DNA from: Topomyia yanbarensis
Taxonomy: Eukaryota; Arthropoda; Insecta; Diptera; Culicidae
DNA: 64,000 bases
Assembly (NCBI RefSeq): GCF_030247195.1
Contig: NC_080670.1
Coordinates: forward strand, 97,424,401 to 97,488,400
Direction: 5' to 3'
Positions within the stretch are counted from its first letter, which is position 1, and every line of letters starts with the position of its first letter. Positions 32,296-42,264 of this stretch are shown here, in pieces. The position numbers and the translations under genes are program-made. Under the pieces are notes generated by a model. It was not told the DNA's origin, ran no database searches, and worked only from the letters and a program-made list of their open reading frames with translations.

Positions 32296-33104
32296 GTGAG
32301 TGTAGGTGTGTATAGGGGCCGGCTGGCGAACGCTGGGACGAAGCGGGAAACGGTCGGCTGCTGTTGCGATGGCTACGACGACGGGATGTTGCTGCGATGG
32401 TCTGCTGTTGGTGTGACGATGGTACACGTGGGCTGTTGGGTGGCGGGGTCCGATGCGACCAGCGATGCACCTTTCTGGCGGGAGCGTCGATAGGCGATCA
32501 CTGCGGTTGATCTTCGGCAACAGGCTGGCGATTCAAGGGCATTCTGGCACCTAGTGGCTGGACTCAGCTGCCTTCTGGTGACTCGGAGGTCTCCGTGGAA
32601 CCTCGTGGCTGGTTCAGTGTGCTCATGGGCACTTTTGACGGGCTTTTAGCGATGATGGTGTCACTATCGACGACGGTCCTGTTCAAGGGGCACCACGCCT
32701 CGAACTATAAGCCACTCCGATGGCTTTAAGATCTAATATAATGGGTCCTGCAAGCGGATAATGTTGACGAGGGAGGGAAATCTTATGGGTTTGCTACTGG
32801 GAATGTTTTAATTTGCGTTTCATACCTGATTCCTTCTCGGTATTTAGTTAATTCACTTTCTATCACTCCTCTATTTGCTTCACTATATACTTTACGTTCA
32901 AATATTTCTAACTGTCTATCAACTCAAACTTTTAACTTTGATGTCTGCCTTTCTTGAAGTCTACAGCAAAAGTGATTCGCATATTCTTTCTATCCTAACC
33001 CAGTAGCTTCCCTCTCACTCGCAATTTTCCTCTCCCGTTTGGTTTTACTTCAAGCTTTCCCATAGTTTCCCAGTCCCGAGCGTTTCCTGTTTTCCCAACG
33101 TGGG
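32296..33104 (-). other. Probable remaining 5' UTR of R1 copy A, then unassigned DNA
   Basis: By TSD logic this DNA was joined to 27219 before copy B inserted. The first ~450 bp are GC-rich with GGC/GACG-rich tracts, unlike the AT-rich surroundings, consistent with an R1-type 5' UTR read on the minus strand. The 5' boundary of copy A is not visible; composition changes near 32750. Short frames here are not supported as genes. Confidence 0.45.
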
Positions 33105-33431
33105 TGTAATTTGATGTTTTGTGTTTAATATTTATTTAGACCGTTTGAATATAATTTACGTGTGCCTTCCTTATAATTTCCTCCTAAATATTTTAATTAT
33201 TACATTGAATATTCATATACAAAATAAACATTATATACTTTCATTATCCAAGACACATATTTGAGAGTATGGTTGAGCCTCCTAACAGTTATACGCAGTA
33301 TTATAGCGTATCTATTACTGCCTACGTTCGTGTCGAACAGCAGTATGGCAAACTCTCTTGCTCGCGTTTTGCTTTCGTTTTTTGCAACTGGTCTATGGGG
33401 TAAAGGGCCCAAATGGTAACACTACCCCACA
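33105..33431 (-). mobile_element. Copia-type LTR (327 bp) with polypurine tract
   Basis: Read on the minus strand it begins TGTGGGGTAGTGTTACC and ends AATTACA, giving TG...CA termini. Immediately upstream (33432-33440) is AAGGGGGAG, a typical polypurine tract. Inside are a TATA-like AGTATATAATG and an AATAAATATT polyadenylation-like site. The layout matches the 3' LTR of a Ty1/Copia element as I know it. No integrase, RT or second LTR is present, and no TSD is seen, so the internal region is deleted or replaced from about 33450 onward. Confidence 0.5.
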
Positions 33432-33440
33432 CTCCCCCTT

Positions 33441-34084
33441 AAAAAATAATCGTCATTATTTTTTTAACTCTTGAGATTAACCCTGCCCAGGGTTGAGTGG
33501 CTACTTTTAAGCTAACGGATTTTCCCAAAAAGAAATCATCTGCGTGTCGATTTACCAAATAGTTAATTTTGGTTTCTTAAAATTAACCATTTTCGACCAT
33601 TTACCCTATCGCGGATCTCTTTAATCGATCTTCTCTTCTCCCGGTAATCTAAACCTTATCTATTGTTCAGAGGGAGAGAGTGATTTGATCTACTCTTGAT
33701 CCTCAACGGTGAATTTGATCAAATGAAGCTGTTACTCAAATGTGGACTGTCATGGCTACCGAAAGTAGATTGGGTGCAGTTGTGAAAATCTATAGTGAAA
33801 TTTTTAGATTGAGGCGAATAGTGTTAACTTTTTTTTTGTTTTGAGGTTAATTTGTTAAGATTTGTGGGCATTTTTTTATGACAGCAATGAGCCCTAAAAT
33901 TGTAACGCAGAGTAAACCGGTTTAGAAAATCTGCTACGCGAAATTTAGAAATGATCATTTTTGCGTTTAGTTTTCCTTGATCGGTGTTATTCCAAATTCG
34001 CGAATTGCATTTCAGGAAGTTTGTTTAGTATTTATTTCTAGCTAACTCATAACGACAAACTTGCCATTTTCATTTGCTGATCTT
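33441..34084. other. AT-rich DNA upstream of the LTR, no gene seen
   Basis: If the LTR is the 3' LTR this should be element interior, but no Copia coding motif is recognisable. No other feature was found. Confidence 0.3.
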
Positions 34085-34551
34085 TTTTCGAACAATTTTC
34101 GAGTACAGGACAGCATTTCAATCGGTGAATACGAGTTGTGATCGGAGGATAGTTTACCAGGCTTTTGGTTTGGGTGGTAACTTGTCTCCAATTGTGTAAA
34201 ACATGTTATACTATATTCACACTACAGAGTTAAAACACGTTATAATAACTAGCAACAAGAAAAATGTCATCAAAATAACGTTTAAACATGTTTAACTCGT
34301 AGTGTGAACGTAGTATTACCCTCAAGAAATTTATTAAATAAATTCAATAACAGTCTTTTTGCGGAGTCTGGCAGATTATTCAATAAGTTTAATTTGATTC
34401 TGTCTGGCCCTGGGGTCTTTTTTACCGGGACGGAATCCGGAAAAATCTTCTTGCCGAAATTAAATATCCAACGGTTTGAATATTTCACACTCTCGTTAGT
34501 ACTGCTTCGATTTAGCATACGTCTGGTCGGTCCCAAAGACTGCTTATCCAT
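34085..34551 (-). pseudogene. Jockey-like reverse transcriptase fragment split by a MITE
   Basis: Minus-strand coding blocks on both sides of 34211-34313 belong together. Upstream is KTPGPDRIKLNLLNNLPDSA...LLLNLFNKFLEGN. Downstream is NQKPGKLSSDHNSYSPIEML then SCTRKLFEK. These match the first RT blocks (PGPDGI.., KPGK...YRPISLLS) of Jockey-group LINEs. The MITE at 34211-34313 separates them at the EGN...W position. Both ends are truncated and no endonuclease or YADD box remains nearby. Confidence 0.65.
34211..34313. mobile_element. 103-bp TA-target MITE, copy 2, inside RT fragment
   Basis: Ends CTATATTCACACTACAGAG and CTCGTAGTGTGAACGTAG are inverted repeats, with TA at 34209-34210 and 34314-34315. 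It is the reverse-complement relative of 8750-8850, sharing the GATGACATTTTTCTTGTTGCTA core. It inserted after the RT fragment was in place. Confidence 0.75.
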
Positions 34552-34649
34552 GTTTCTCTTGTTAAACCGTCGATAAACCGGCGCCAGTGACTAACACTAG
34601 GACGACTTTGTTGCGTATTTTTGGTTATATCTTTTGGTACAGCGAATCT

Positions 34650-34830
34650 ATTTTTAATTTAAAAACCCTTTTAATCCAGCTAGCAGTGTAATGAGATATT
34701 TCTTATAACTCTTATCACTCTTTGCGGTTATTATATCGATTAAGAACATTTAGAACTTGACGTTTTGTGATGTTTTGATAACACATACTCCACGAGACAG
34801 TGGCAGGACTCAGAGAAACGCTAAAATCAG
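34650..34830 (-). repeat. Fragment of the '58-kb' interspersed repeat, inverted
   Basis: Reverse complement of 57998-58160: shares AGTCCTGCCACT, CATCAAGTTCTAAATGTTCT-like sequence, GAGTGATAAGAGTTATAAGA and the CACTG.TAG.TGGATTAAAA module. Flanking DNA differs, so it is an independent dispersed copy. Confidence 0.65.
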
Positions 34831-35329
34831 CACAGGACAACATCAGTACTAGGAATCTCAAAGACTAAACCAAAACAAAGGAAAAGCGGAAAATGGCCCG
34901 TATAGGTATTCTAGAGCCAATCAGTTATAAACTTAGAACAGCAAACTAAAACTAGGCACGCTCATATGGACATGATCGAAAGGAAATGTGAAGAATCCTT
35001 TGTAGGAGTAGGAGTTGGATGTTGCACACGAGTCTTCCGCATGGTCATTGACAGAACATAACCATCATCACTGATTCGATCTCGAATATCTATCCGTTTT
35101 TCAATTTCATTGCTTTCGTTTCTCTTAGTCTTAAATTTGCCGAAAATAGCCAACAAAATCCATACAATATTTGGCGTTTTAAATGGATCATTACTAGAGG
35201 GGGAGCCGGGGCTATTAAGACCGTGGAAGTAATTCAGACCCCATAGATTTCTCAGAAAATCGTAAGACTTTCTAACTGTTGTAAATATTCATGGAATCAC
35301 TATTCTAAAGCAAAAATTTTGACATCTGA

Positions 35330-35702
35330 GTCTAATTCTTTGGTTCTTTTTAGAATGTAGATACAACGTATATCATTTTTTACCACTCTCGAAAGTCTAT
35401 TTTTGAAACCATTACTAGATAAACAAAAGTCGAAATAATCATAAAATCTGTTACATATATCACACATTGCCCTTATGAGTTCGTTCTGGCCATATTCAGT
35501 TGGCTGAAAGTCAAGTCTCAAAAAATCCCATGATCTTAGACTTCTAGGGGGCACATTTACATTGAGAGAATACAAGTAGCATGGATTTGATCAGTTAAAA
35601 GATTATCTCCTCTTTTGGCTAGGGTATCCATATCCAATAAACAACAACGATCAACGTACGGTGGCAGATCCGATGGGTTACGTCCCGGAAAAGATTTAAA
35701 GG
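35330..35702 (-). pseudogene. CR1 ORF2 C-terminal tail fragment (element C)
   Basis: Two overlapping minus-strand frames give NPSDLPPYVDRCCLLDMDTL then LNVNVPPRSLRSWDFL and FQPTEYGQNELIRAMCDICN...FDFCLSSNGF. They align by eye with the C-terminal tail of element D (LPPYEERCRLLDIESL; NTQYGQHDPLRFVCSRFNEL; FDFNVSTNVF). A frameshift lies near 35570. Upstream the fragment stops where a GC-rich palindromic insertion begins (35703). A 3' UTR could extend to about 35200. Confidence 0.7.
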
Positions 35703-35910
35703 TTCCCCCACACTGACGCGATTTTGTCGCAGCGACTGCGAAAAGTTCGCGAAGCCACTTGTCGCTAGCAACTCTGCTCATGGCGACAGATGTGCGCTCC
35801 CATACTGACGCGAACTTTTCGCGTCGGCTGTTGCGAAATTGCAGCGATTTTTTAACAATCGCTGCGTGCGAGGATTCTGTCGCAGTCGCTGGGTGCTCGC
35901 CAGATATGCA
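35703..35910. mobile_element. GC-rich palindromic insertion (probable MITE)
   Basis: The segment contains ACTGACGCGA twice (35712 and 35804) and inverted combinations such as TTTTGTCGCAGCGACTGCGA, AAAAGTTCGCG against CGCGAACTTTTCGCG, and CAGCGATT against AATCGCTG. It is far more GC-rich than its flanks and interrupts the CR1 tail. The exact ends and TSD were not resolved. TIR organisation suggests a DNA element; the superfamily is unknown. Confidence 0.4.
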
Positions 35911-37249
35911 ACATGGCTAATAATGACTAATCAACTATTGTTATTTGGCGCATCTCTACTTTACATAAATAATAATACTTTCAAAGTGGATTGTTGGTTG
36001 GCTTTGATATCCCTTTCTTGCTCCTTTTTACTCCGGTTTGCTACCAGAAGAAGAAAAAAGAGAAGAAAAGAGTACAGGAACGATTTTCTTTGGAGTACTT
36101 CCAGTTTCTGCTGGTACTGGAACAGACCTACTGATAGCTGCTCAATTTCTCACGAGTATATGTACATGTATCTGTCCGCCTAGATTGAGAGAACATTCGA
36201 AATCAAAATCCCACTGCTTCTGGTCGGATATACGCACAGCAACGACGAATCATCTGAATACACCTCTATGCTAACCGGATCTAATCTGCCGCATATGCGA
36301 GAGTTAACTTACATCTCCTTGTTTATAATTCTGGAACCGAATGTGGAGACTCCCAAGTTCGGCACCAACCGACTGGAGTGTGGGTTGGGATGCAGCAGAC
36401 TATGGAGCGTATTTATCTGTGAGGAGAGGAGTACCGCAGTGAGTTGCTACCGCTAGCAACGTTGCTCAGTGGCGAAAGGATCTGTGTTACAAGGCTGCTT
36501 GGTCCGATCAACGTTCCCTTTGTGTCCGATGAAAACGTGGAGCTAATGATATATAGGCGATATGTTTCCCCAATTCCTATTCACTACAACATGGACGCAT
36601 GTTCACAAATTGGCGGAATTCAGACCACTAACCGAGTAATTTTTAATCGTTTCCAAAAATAGACAATATTTATGAAGCCAAGCTTTTTTTCGGGAAATCA
36701 TGAATATGATGTGCGCTTCGCCAAAGGATTTAGGTGTTTTATTACCTTGTTTTTACTTTTTTTTGAAGTACGATGTGTATCTTATCTTAGGACACAGTTT
36801 CTTAACAGGCGATAGTACTTTTGTCATTATACGAGAGAACAACGATTTCTACTTTGTAGATGCAACCAGCGGTAAAAAATACTCCAGCTCCGATACGTAC
36901 TGTCCTTTAAGTAGAATTTACTACTTTGTCAACCAGAACAGCGTCTGGGGAAATATTCAAAAAGAGAACCGGGTATTCCTGACGCAGCTAGATGTGAACA
37001 AATCAGCCTACTGGAGACCGCTATTCAATCGATCTCATGAAACTCCCACCGGTTGTATTCACGATGGAATTTACTTGTAGAAAAATGCGCTGAATGTACG
37101 AGATTTGTAAAAAACTATTGACAAAAAGATTGTTAAGAAGATTGCAATTTGGAGAACACATCGTAAAATTACATGGAACCGGTTAGTTTATGAAGCTATC
37201 AATTTTGTATTCTCGGATGGTATGCTATAGCAAAAAACGCAATACCATA

Positions 37250-37705
37250 CTCAGGTTTTTTTTTACGCGGGGGATACGAGCCGCGTAAATGAAAACCGCG
37301 TAAATGAAAACCGCGTAAATTTCAAAATCCGCGTAAATGAAAACCGCGTAAATTTCAAAATCCGCGTAAATGAAAACCGCGTAAATTTCAAAATCCGCGT
37401 AAATGAAAACCGCGTAAATTTCAAAATCCGCGTAAATGAAAACCGCGTAAATTTCAAAATCCGCGTAAATGAAGACCACTTAAATTTAAGAATCCGCGAT
37501 AAAGGGAACCTCATTGATGGATACCGCGTAAATTCCAAAATCCGCGTAAATGAAAACCGCGTAAATTTCAAAAACCGCGTAAATGAAAACCGCGTAAATT
37601 TCAAAATCCGCGTAAATGAAAACCGCGTAAATTTCAAAATCCGCGTAAAAAAAACCGCGTAAAAAAATACCGCGCAAAAAAAAACCGCGTAAAAAAAAAC
37701 TTGAG
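37250..37705. mobile_element. MITE with internal 33-bp minisatellite (CGCGTAAAT units)
   Basis: The ends CTCAGGTTTTTTTTTACGCG and CGCGTAAAAAAAAACTTGAG are inverted repeats. Between them lies an array of about ten units of 33 bp, each holding two CCGCGTAAAT cores (one followed by TTCAAAAT and one by GAAAA). Variant units occur near 37470-37530. The left flank is TA and the right flank TG, so a TA target is possible. It sits in the last CC2D2A intron, 53 bp left of the Mutator-like element. Confidence 0.65.
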
Positions 37706-37758
37706 TGTATTCTAATTTCAACTATATAAGTAACCAACTTGCATACGCCCTTCCCAAT

Positions 37759-39555
37759 GGGTGCGCGACGTTTGGCATAAATACGTTAGGCAGAGGTACG
37801 TTAGGTATACATACGTTAGGCATAAGTACTTTAGGCATAATGGACGTTAGGCATAATGGACGATTGGCATAATATACGTTAGGCATAATAGACGATTGGC
37901 ATAATGTACGTTAGGCATAATAGATGATAGGCATAATTCACAAAAATATAAAAATAAAAAAATACCATGCGGCATATTTATCCCTTGCAACTGTAGGATT
38001 TTTTTTTCTATTTTTTCCGTGGCCGAGCTGAAGAAAGTATCCCTTGATTTAAGTCAATAGTTTGGTACAAGCACATTTCAAGCCTATTATTTGTATAACC
38101 AATACAGTTGTATCCAAATATTTAAAAAAGCCAAATAATGAACAAACATTAATTGTTGGAGCCTATGGAAACTTGCACTGTTTTGCACAGCATCAGCCTA
38201 AGGCTACAGATTTAACGATTGTGACGATACCATTTTCGTTTCGGTACCTCGTCACGGTACACAAATAAACTCTCTCTCGTATCAGACATTTTTCGTTGTT
38301 CTATTTAGATGGCCTCACGAATATAATCATTGAACTTAATAATATAGGTGATAATCAATATTGAAGCAGCAATATTCTTATAATCGTTGAATAAATAATA
38401 AAATGCATCATTCTTTCTTTCATGAGTTGTTCTTCAAGAGCACATATTTTCTTCTTAAACAATCGCACCATATATGTATGTAAGAGCTAAGCTAAGTTGA
38501 TGTGCGTTATTCATACCTTAAGGGGTTATATACAAAGTTGTGGCGATAAAATGAGCTAAGTTCGTGATTTTTTTTATTTGAAAAAGCGAAAGCAGTTCGC
38601 TCGGAATACAGCAAGATTCCATTTTTTGGCCGTTTTTGGCATGCTTCATTTTTGGCAACAAAAAAGTTCCGTTTTTGGCAACATTGTTTTTGTTCATAAT
38701 AAATCTTTAAAAAAATGCTCAATACACATTTTGTTATAATAGTGGATATCACTTTTGACTTTAGTTCCAAACATAGGAGTCATATTTACTATATTTTATT
38801 GGAGCGGGCATAGCGTATAAAATTAAATTAGCTGATTTTTTCACATATTCTAATATAATTATGTTTTGGTAACGTTTGTGATGTCACAAATAGAAAATAA
38901 AAGCTTTTAAGATATGGTTCCATTTTTGGTACGGTTCCAGTTTTGGCAACTGAAAAAAATTATTGCTGCCAAAAACGGAATTCTACTGTACTATCAAAAA
39001 ATAGAACACAAGTTGAATTACAATTTTTTTAACAAAATTCAAAACTTTTTGAGCAACTTTGCGGAATGTCACAATTAATCTTCTTAAGACAGATGTCTTC
39101 CGTTTAATTTCACTATATTAGTATTTCAACTATTACTTGTAGTCTTCTTCAGTGTTCATATCAGTCTAAAGAAAATTACTATTTTAGTTATTTTAAATTT
39201 ATAGGTTGTACGTAGAGAAATTAACGCAAGCTGAGTTTCTACATAACATGCATTTGGTCTTCTTCTTTAATTTGAGTTCAGATTTATTCAAGTATATATG
39301 GTAGAATAAAATATGGATCGAGTTTGATAAGCTTCCAGAGTAATTCTACCACATCTAAAAAGTTCAAACATTTACGCTTTATCATTCTAGGCCATCACTG
39401 CCAAAAAATTACTCTTTCGATATTTTATGCCTAACGTCCATTATGCCTAACGTATATTATGCCTAACTTCCATTATGCCTAACGTCCATTATGCCTAACG
39501 TACGTATGCCAAACGTCCTTATGCCTAACGTATTTATGCCTAATGGGGTACACCC
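37759..39555. mobile_element. Mutator-like non-autonomous element, 1.8 kb, repeat-rich ends
   Basis: The termini GGGTGCGCGACGTTTGGC and GGGTGTACCCCATTAGGC (right end read inward) are related inverted repeats. They are flanked by 9-bp direct repeats CTTCCCAAT and CTTCCCAAC (8 of 9 match). Each end carries 8-10 copies of TTAGGCATAAT.GACG, direct on the left (37779-37935) and inverted on the right (39425-39545). The 9-bp TSD and G-rich TIR fit MULEs. The interior has TTTTTGGCAA-type repeats (38620-38960) and no transposase ORF. It lies in the CC2D2A last intron, next to the acceptor. Confidence 0.7.
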
Positions 39556-39826
39556 CTTCCCAACTTTCAGTCGGACACTTGTCTGGAAACTAATACGAAT
39601 GACAATCTGGAATTGCCCAAATCAAAAGCACAGGCCTTTACTTAATTCCGAAAACAAGGTGGAATTTGCGCTAGGAGACTACATAAAAGATTACCTAAAC
39701 AACATCTACTCGGCATGTATATTTTTAATCTCACTGTCGATTAAGATCTGAACAAGCAAGTTTACTTTAGTCCTTAATTGAATATACACATTGATAACAA
39801 AAACTTAAAATTTATCTCATTCATCC

Positions 39827-40815
39827 TTACAGTTCCCGACAAGCGACAATTATTACTCTTTGATTAACTTTTCTTGCTTTCGAACCACATCTTTCCATTT
39901 TGAGAACTACATTTGCTCCACGGATAACATTTCTGAACACAACGTGTATACTATCCAGTCAATCGGTTCTAAAAGTATACCGTTAAAATTGACGCTCGGA
40001 GTGATATATGTGGCATCTCAATTACTTTTCCGGACACATATAAACAACTGGGAACCATTCATATTAGGACCGGAATTAGCCATCGACAGTACTTTAAACC
40101 CAAAGTGTTTTAAATTAAAACTTTCATCGACAAATTTTTTTCCGTATATAGATTTCCCACCCATTCCATTGTTTGCAGCAAAATCCCCACCTTGGCACAT
40201 CTAAAACGAAAAATTGGCATTTTTTAGATGCACTACCAGAACATAAAAAAACTTGCAAACTCCAGAATAATCCTATGAAACGTAGACCCCTTATAGTCAA
40301 AACCTTGCTCCCCAGCGCACAATACTCGAAAATTTTCCGCCGTCTTCGGCACAATATCTGCCCTGAGGGACATTATAATGTTTTCCACGTCATTGCTGCC
40401 TACTCGAATACACCTGATTTTGTTTTTTCTCTTCCGGTGCGCCATAGGCTGAGTGGCTTCAACCGCATTATCCTCCCCGTTCTCTTGATTCTGTAGTGTT
40501 GCACCAGCATGCTGCTGCAACCAAGCGTTCTCCGCCCAAACCGGCTTGTGGCTGCCCTCCTTAATCCGCTGTGGTTTTGCCACGTTAACCCGTATCGTTC
40601 GGCCGCACAGTTCTGAATCGTTCATGTTGTCGACAGCCGGCGGCAGCATTTTTGGCACTGTCGAACTCGCAAACCTCTGTACTTCTGTGTTTCGTAATCA
40701 ACCGGCATCTGAATGTCGACCATATCGCCAAACGGAAGAAAGGCATCGTTTATTTACTTTTCGGTTACTTCATCCGATTGCCACCCAAGTACACAGTTCG
40801 ATTATCATGGGCCAT
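39827..40815 (-). pseudogene. PPIE: PPIE (cyclophilin-33) pseudogene with one retained intron
   Basis: PPIE is a nuclear peptidyl-prolyl isomerase with an N-terminal RRM and C-terminal cyclophilin domain that works with spliceosome and chromatin factors. From ATG 40815: NRTVYLGG (RNP2-like), [40 protein letters not shown], then linker, [32 protein letters not shown], intron 40201-40256, [36 protein letters not shown], then HVVFRNVIRGANVVLKMERC and VIIVACREL with stop 39827. Disruptions: frameshift near 40770, TAA in the RRM, frameshift near 40650-40680, frameshift after SQLF, and TGA in place of Trp in the DWLD motif (near 39945). The intron proves it is not a processed copy. It converges on CC2D2A, 75 bp apart. 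Confidence 0.75.
40201..40256 (-). other. 56-bp GC-AG intron in PPIE copy
   Basis: On the minus strand GGAGTTT|GCAAGTTTTT begins the intron and TTTTTCGTTTTAG|ATGTGCC ends it. Removing it joins RIILEF to MCQGGDF in frame, matching the conserved RIIPQF-MCQGGDF of cyclophilins. GCAAGT is the usual non-canonical GC donor; alternatively it is a GT donor mutated after gene death. Confidence 0.7.
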
Positions 40816-41070
40816 TGATTCAGCAGACGACTAGAAATTCGTATTAATTTGGAACCGCTTTCAACAGCACTGAGAAATAAAACGACCCCAATTGGTACGT
40901 GCACCAAAGCTACCAGATTAAGTTGAGTTTTGTCATTGATGTAGCCGACAAGCGATACTTTTTCGATTTTCGAAACGGCATATTTGAAATGTAAAAGATT
41001 TCGATTTGTTTCTATTTGTATGTTTATTTGTGACGATAGCCTGTTAGCGTATTTGCCTCTGACTCACTTA

Positions 41071-41221
41071 TGGGATTTTCGATTGATTGATACCGGTGTA
41101 GTGGAGTGCACTGGAACTGCACCATTTTTGCACTTTCTAGCAGAAGTGCAGAAAACTGGGCATGTTCCATTGACACTTCTGCTAGAAGGTGCAAAACCAG
41201 TACACCCCAATCGAAAATCCC
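41071..41221. mobile_element. 151-bp foldback MITE with TTA target, Harbinger-like
   Basis: The ends TGGGATTTTCGATTG and CAATCGAAAATCCCA are exact inverted repeats, flanked by TTA on both sides (41068-41070 and 41222-41224). Inner arms also pair (CTTTCTAGCAGAAGTG with CACTTCTGCTAGAAGG), so the element is a near-complete hairpin. The 3-bp TWA target is diagnostic of PIF/Harbinger. It lies inside a minus-strand coding-like stretch. Confidence 0.65.
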
Positions 41222-41226
41222 ATTAC

Positions 41227-42180
41227 TGTGCGAACAAGAGATTTTACCACCCACTGTTCCTTGTTCGGCTGATTTTCCAGAAGCAGCCGACGACTGTGCA
41301 TGCTTGTTATTCACTAACTGTTCATTTTCTCCTAGTACAAATACTACGTCCTCTTTTGGTTTATTTTGCCTCGATACTTCGTGGTCACCTCGAATGCCAT
41401 CAACGTACTTCATCTTCTCCATTGTAAATTCTTATTTAATCCGTCCTAGACCCCAAGTATTCTTTGACTGTGTTCGCCCTCTTCTATGTTGGTATTTGTG
41501 ATCAATCGTGACAGTCGAACATATTCCACATCATTCCAAGTCATTAACGTCCAGGTCTATAGCTCCTTGTCCTGTCTCATCAGGAATCGCTTTTAGTTTG
41601 CATCCAGTACCATCTAGGTGTCCGTGCTCTTTTTCTTAGTCTAAGCTTCTACTGTACGAACCTTGAATCACGAAAAAGCAGAACGTTTGGAATATCATTC
41701 ATAACCGTTTTCTCCATTAGCTTGGAGAGTTGGTCGGTGTTAAGTCAGACTGGACTAAGTCGCAAAATATAAAAAAAATGAGATAATGATAGCACTGGAT
41801 AAAGAATTTCTTCTGCTACATTCGACATTTGCCAGATTTGAAATATGTTGCAATAAACAAAAATGATGGTAAAAATTAATTTCCAATTACAATATAAAGT
41901 ATGCTGCAATTCAAACTTTAAACTTGTTTTTCTCGAAATCAATATATTGTCACTTAGTCCGGTCTGACGTAACTGCGACCAGTTCGCTCTCAGCAGGACT
42001 TATTCATTACCAGCCATCGAAGTTTAGTCTTTGGTCGTGGTTGCCCAACGAACCATCGCAGATCCGGATCGCACGAATCTGGGGGTTTGTGTAATCCTCT
42101 ATTTTCTCCACAGTTATTTCCACCAAACCTTATGACACTGTTGCTATAATTTGTATTTTTCGTAATTTTGTAGTTTTATC
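41227..42180 (-). pseudogene. Unidentified coding-like remnants, minus strand
   Basis: Not recognised. On the minus strand there are stretches with coding character in changing frames: ITVEKIEDYTNPQIRAIRIC then DGSLGNHDQRLNFDGW (about 42140-42010), then after the MITE at 41745-41967 KLMEKTVMNDIPNVLLFRDS (about 41720-41660), HGHLDGTGCKLKAIPDETGQ then GAIDLDVNDLE (about 41630-41530), and MEKMKYVDGIRGDHEVSRQN followed by KPKEDVVFVLGENEQLVNN (41422-41300). Frame changes, stops and two MITE insertions break it. It could be one dead gene upstream of and parallel to the PPIE copy. Function unknown. Confidence 0.35.
41745..41967. mobile_element. 223-bp TIR MITE
   Basis: Left GTCAGACTGGACTAAGTC and right GTCACTTAGTCCGGTCTGAC form ~18-bp inverted ends. 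The interior near the right end has CAAACTTTAAACTTGTTTTT then CTCGAAAT, a motif also present in the right end of the 1834-2608 element (CAAACTTTAAAAATCGTTTT then TCTCGAAAT). No clean TSD was found. Confidence 0.6.
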
Positions 42181-42264
42181 ACGTACGAAAATCTGTTAGT
42201 TCACACTGTACATCAGGTCAAGGAAAACCAGTTTTGGTTAAAGTTAACAATTAACATAAGGAGC

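Larger units (their letters stand above)
36090..39751 (+). pseudogene. CC2D2A: CC2D2A C-terminal region, decayed
   Basis: CC2D2A is a coiled-coil/C2 protein of the ciliary transition zone with an inactive transglutaminase-like domain near its C-terminus. Recognisable blocks in order: RTFEIKIPLLLVGYT (36193), YISLFIILEPNVETP (36310), RICVTRLLGPINVP and YRRYVSPIPI (36470-36590), LGHSFLTGDSTFVII...YCPLSRIYYFVNQNSVWGN (36790-36960), YWRPLFNRS (37010), KKIVKKIAIWRTHRKITWNR (37120-37180), and the true C-terminus NKVEFALGDYIKDYL...ending at 39751. The last block follows a good acceptor (CAACTTTCAG, 39561-39570), so a 2.4-kb intron holds two inserted elements. Disruptions: TAG 36181, frame changes between 36360 and 36440, TAG 37078, TAA 37108. 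Alignment is from memory of the vertebrate protein. Stops falling inside aligned sequence argue for pseudogene rather than exon ends. Confidence 0.7.

Noticed and set aside
37263..37700. CRISPR-like array of 33-bp repeats
   Set aside because: Units are contiguous without unique spacers and lie within a TIR element in a eukaryotic genome.
37225..37737. Minus-strand frames rich in FYADFEIYAV / FTRILKFTR repeats
   Set aside because: They are translations of the 33-bp minisatellite inside a MITE.
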